From positions 1 to 36,675 of the forward strand of contig CAIOHY010000054.1 of assembly GCA_903858205.1 (NCBI GenBank): DNA of 36,675 nucleotides, in the 5' to 3' direction. A program made the translations under genes and the position numbers. Source of the stretch: an uncultured Cellvibrio sp. (lineage in GTDB: Bacteria; Pseudomonadota; Gammaproteobacteria; Pseudomonadales; Cellvibrionaceae). Under the pieces are notes generated by a model, which worked only from the letters and a program-made list of their open reading frames with translations, was not told the origin of the DNA and searched no databases. Below, one piece after another: positions 33,821 to 36,675 of the stretch (positions are counted from its first letter, which is position 1; each line of letters starts with the position of its first letter).

Positions 33821-36406
33821 ATGCAGACACTTTCACGCTTTTATCTGTTGCTTAATCGTTTTTACCGCGCGCTCGTTATCAACCGCCCCTACCATGTGCT
33901 CACGACGCTGGTGTTGCTCACCATACTCGCTGCGTTTGGCATGACCAATTTCAAATTGGATGCGTCCGCCGACTCGCTCACACTTGAGCACGACACCTCC
34001 ATTGATTATTTGCGCGAAATTTCCAAGCGCTATCAAAGCGGTGATTTTTTGGTGCTCACTTACGCACCTAAATCCGATATGTTTTCCGATGAATCAATCA
34101 ATACGTTAAAGCAATTGCGCGATGAGCTAGCGAGCGTTGATGGTGTGGCCAGCGTCTACTCCATGATCGATGTGCCGTTGCTCTACAGCCCTATGCGCCC
34201 CTTGGCTGAGCAAAAAGAATCGACGCGCACTTTGCTAACTCCCGGTGTTGATCGCGCGATGGTCAAGCAGGAATTTTTAACCAGCCCTATTTACCGCGAT
34301 ATGTTGTTGAGCCCGGATGGGACGACATCAGCGATTCTGCTCAACTTAAAAGTGAATAACCAATACATCCAAATGGCGCGTCATCGCGACGCGCTGCGTA
34401 TGAAGCGTGACAAAGAAGGTTTGAGCGAGAGTGAAGAAAAAGAATTGGCGCAGGTGTCGGCCGAGTTTTTGGATTATCGCACTGCAACGGCTGCACATGA
34501 CGCAGCGCGCGTGGAAATTGTACGCGGCATAGTCGCGAAATATCAGGATCGCGCCCAAATTTTTCTCGGCGGTGTAAGCATGATCACCACCGATATGATC
34601 GCTTATATCAAAAGTGATCTGGTGGTATTTGGCGGCGCATTGGTTGCGTTCATTATTTTTATGCTGGCATTTTTATTCCGTCAGTGGCGGTTTGTGGTAC
34701 TGCCGCTCACCACCTGTTTGATGTCAGTGATCTTGATGCTCGGTTGGTTAAGCTGGATTGATTGGCGGCTCACCGTCATCTCATCCAATTTCGTTGCGCT
34801 CTTATTGATCATGGTATTTGCATTCACCATTTATGTGGTGGTGCGCTATCGCGAAATCCATGCGATTGATCCCGATATGGATCAAGCCGATATCGTTTTA
34901 CAAACTGTGCGCGACATGGCTGTACCTTGTCTGTATTCGGCACTGACTACGGTTGTTGCTTTTATGTCGCTGGTGATGAGTGGCATTCGCCCGGTGATTG
35001 ATTTTGGTTGGATGATGACGATCGGGTTAACAGTGGGTTTTATTTTGGTGTTTGTCGTTCTGCCCGCCGGTTTAATGATTCTGCCTAAGGGCGAACCCAA
35101 AGACCGTGGTGATAATTCCGCTGCGCTTACCCTGCGCTTTTCCAAACTGGCCGAATTTCACGGCGGCAAAATTTTATTGCTTTCACTGCTAGCTGTTCTT
35201 GTCAGTGCCTGGGGGATCACCAAGTTGGAGGTGGAAAACCGCTTCGTTGATTACTTTAAAAGTGACAGCGAAATCCATCAGGGCTTGAGTGTGATTGATC
35301 GCCAACTCGGCGGCACAGTCACGCTTGATATTATTCTCGATGCCGACAAAAACACGATTGATATTGTTGAATCAGAAGCAAGTGACGAGGAAGACCCTTT
35401 TGCTGAAGATGGCGGCGACACGGCAGGTACGGATGAGTTTTCTGATGAAGAAGATCCCTTTGCCGAAGCGGGTGAAGAGGATGCTTTTGCGGATGAAGCA
35501 AGCAGTACCAACTCCGCTCCAAGTTATTGGTTTAGCGTTGCTGGGTTGGATCAAATCAAGCAGCTGCATGGATATTTGGAATCTTTGCCGGAAGTGGGCA
35601 AGGTGCAATCGCTCGCGACTGTTTATCAGTTAGCGCATGACATCAACAAGGGCAAGTTGAACGATTTTGAATTGAACGTACTGCGCAATATGCTTTCCGA
35701 CGACATCAAAAGTTTTTTAATTACGCCCTACCTCGTCGACGAGGCGCAACAAACGCGCATCACTCTGCGTGTGATTGAAACCACGCCGGATTTGAAGCGC
35801 GCCGAGTTGGTTGAAAAAATTCGCCAGTACGCACTGAATAATGCAGGGTTAAAGCCGGAGCAGGTCAATTTTACGGGCATGTTGGTGCTTTATAACAATA
35901 TGTTGCAGAGTTTGTTTGCATCACAAATTGCGACCATCGGTGTAGTGTTTGTCTCTATTATGTTGATGATTATCGGCTTATTCCGCTCATTTAAAATTGC
36001 GTTGATCTCCATACTGCCCAATATCCTTGCCGCTGGAACCGTATTGGGCGCTATGGGATTGGTAGGGATTCCGCTTGATATGATGACCACCACCATCGCG
36101 GCGATTGTGGTGGGTGTCGGCGTGGATCAGGCGATCCAATATTTCTATCGCTTTCGTATTGAGTTTGCACACGACCAAAATTATGTTGAGGCAATGCATC
36201 GCTCGCATGCGTCGATTGGCCGAGCCATGTATTACACCTCGGTGACGATTATTGTGGGTTTCTCCATCTTGATGCTCTCACAATTTATTCCTTCAATTTA
36301 TTTTGGCGTGCTTACTGCGTTCGCCATGTTTATGGCGATTGTTGGATCGCTGACGCTGCTGCCAAAATTAATTTTGATGCTAAAACCTTTTGGTCCCGGG
36401 AAATAA
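33821..36406 (+). CDS. RND/MMPL superfamily exporter
   Basis: 861 aa, two-fold repeated TM organisation, long periplasmic loops, second-half motif VVGVGVDQAIQYFYRFR. Confidence 0.92.
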   Translation: MQTLSRFYLLLNRFYRALVINRPYHVLTTLVLLTILAAFGMTNFKLDASADSLTLEHDTSIDYLREISKRYQSGDFLVLTYAPKSDMFSDESINTLKQLRDELASVDGVASVYSMIDVPLLYSPMRPLAEQKESTRTLLTPGVDRAMVKQEFLTSPIYRDMLLSPDGTTSAILLNLKVNNQYIQMARHRDALRMKRDKEGLSESEEKELAQVSAEFLDYRTATAAHDAARVEIVRGIVAKYQDRAQIFLGGVSMITTDMIAYIKSDLVVFGGALVAFIIFMLAFLFRQWRFVVLPLTTCLMSVILMLGWLSWIDWRLTVISSNFVALLLIMVFAFTIYVVVRYREIHAIDPDMDQADIVLQTVRDMAVPCLYSALTTVVAFMSLVMSGIRPVIDFGWMMTIGLTVGFILVFVVLPAGLMILPKGEPKDRGDNSAALTLRFSKLAEFHGGKILLLSLLAVLVSAWGITKLEVENRFVDYFKSDSEIHQGLSVIDRQLGGTVTLDIILDADKNTIDIVESEASDEEDPFAEDGGDTAGTDEFSDEEDPFAEAGEEDAFADEASSTNSAPSYWFSVAGLDQIKQLHGYLESLPEVGKVQSLATVYQLAHDINKGKLNDFELNVLRNMLSDDIKSFLITPYLVDEAQQTRITLRVIETTPDLKRAELVEKIRQYALNNAGLKPEQVNFTGMLVLYNNMLQSLFASQIATIGVVFVSIMLMIIGLFRSFKIALISILPNILAAGTVLGAMGLVGIPLDMMTTTIAAIVVGVGVDQAIQYFYRFRIEFAHDQNYVEAMHRSHASIGRAMYYTSVTIIVGFSILMLSQFIPSIYFGVLTAFAMFMAIVGSLTLLPKLILMLKPFGPGK

Positions 36407-36427
36407 GCTTCCAAACGGATTCAGTAG

Positions 36428-36451
36428 GGGCGCGATTTATCGCGCCCTTTT
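36428..36451 (+). terminator. Intrinsic terminator after the RND gene
   Basis: GGGCGCGA-TTTA-TCGCGCCC-TTTT. Confidence 0.8.
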
Positions 36452-36520
36452 GTGCCCCTCTCTTCTAGGCATCCTTCTATCTACATGTTTTATTTTATTT
36501 GCTAATCGATCGGCAAATTT

Positions 36521-36675
36521 TTACCAATCCATCAATGCTTTCAATTGCGGCGCTAAATCTTTTGCCATTAACGCATGTTGTTCTTTGGTAGGGTGTGCAT
36601 CCTGCTCATCGCCAGGATAGTAATGTGAGGTAACCTGATGAACGCGCGAGTCATTCACGCGCGAAATGGCTTCGC
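36521..36675 (-). CDS. C-terminal part of a possible SGNH/GDSL-type hydrolase (partial, runs off right edge)
   Basis: Reverse complement reads ...EAISRVNDSRVHQVTSHYYPGDEQDAHPTKEQHALMAKDLAPQLKALMDW*, resembling the D-x-HP catalytic block; not in the ORF track. Confidence 0.5.
   Translation of the reverse strand, partial: EAISRVNDSRVHQVTSHYYPGDEQDAHPTKEQHALMAKDLAPQLKALMDW

Noticed and set aside
1-36675. CRISPR array, prophage, integrase or toxin-antitoxin genes
   Set aside because: No regularly spaced direct repeats, no phage structural or recombinase genes and no TA pair seen; the only mobile-looking item is the 92-bp element at 25118-25209.

Overview
The window is a gammaproteobacterial (Cellvibrio-like by feel, not verified) purine-catabolism island of about 27 kb, followed by ordinary housekeeping loci. 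From the left: the end of a divergent nucleoside/purine ABC importer (permease, ATPase; minus strand). Next is a plus-strand run xdhA-xdhB-xdhC-uraD-uraH-guaD-puuD-DUF1330-CAP-domain lipoprotein, then convergent puuE (allantoinase). After that comes a divergent exported adenosine-deaminase-like enzyme, then a long plus-strand run: TonB-dependent receptor, NUP-family lipoprotein, amidase, HpxW-like GGT-fold hydrolase, TauE/SafE (TSUP) permease, PucG-like aminotransferase, adenine deaminase, AllC-like M20 amidohydrolase and a phosphoribosyltransferase. Past 27.1 kb lie a hypothetical exported protein, tRNA-Phe, DUF1456/YehS, a PilZ protein, a GPH sugar symporter, inorganic pyrophosphatase, an FHA protein, a SelT/W/H-like protein and an RND/MMPL exporter. 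Main points to check: (1) a possible cell-envelope nucleoside-processing module (TonB receptor + exported deaminase + NUP lipoprotein); (2) an apparent ureidoglycine to oxalurate to oxamate to oxalate route with a co-encoded TSUP permease and no ureidoglycolate branch in view; (3) a shared GWCYATYTGGMC-like palindrome in both divergent control regions; (4) a 92-bp MITE-like structured element between the adenine deaminase and allC genes; (5) three short tandem/direct duplications lying exactly on gene termini. All assignments come from reading the sequence; no searches were run.
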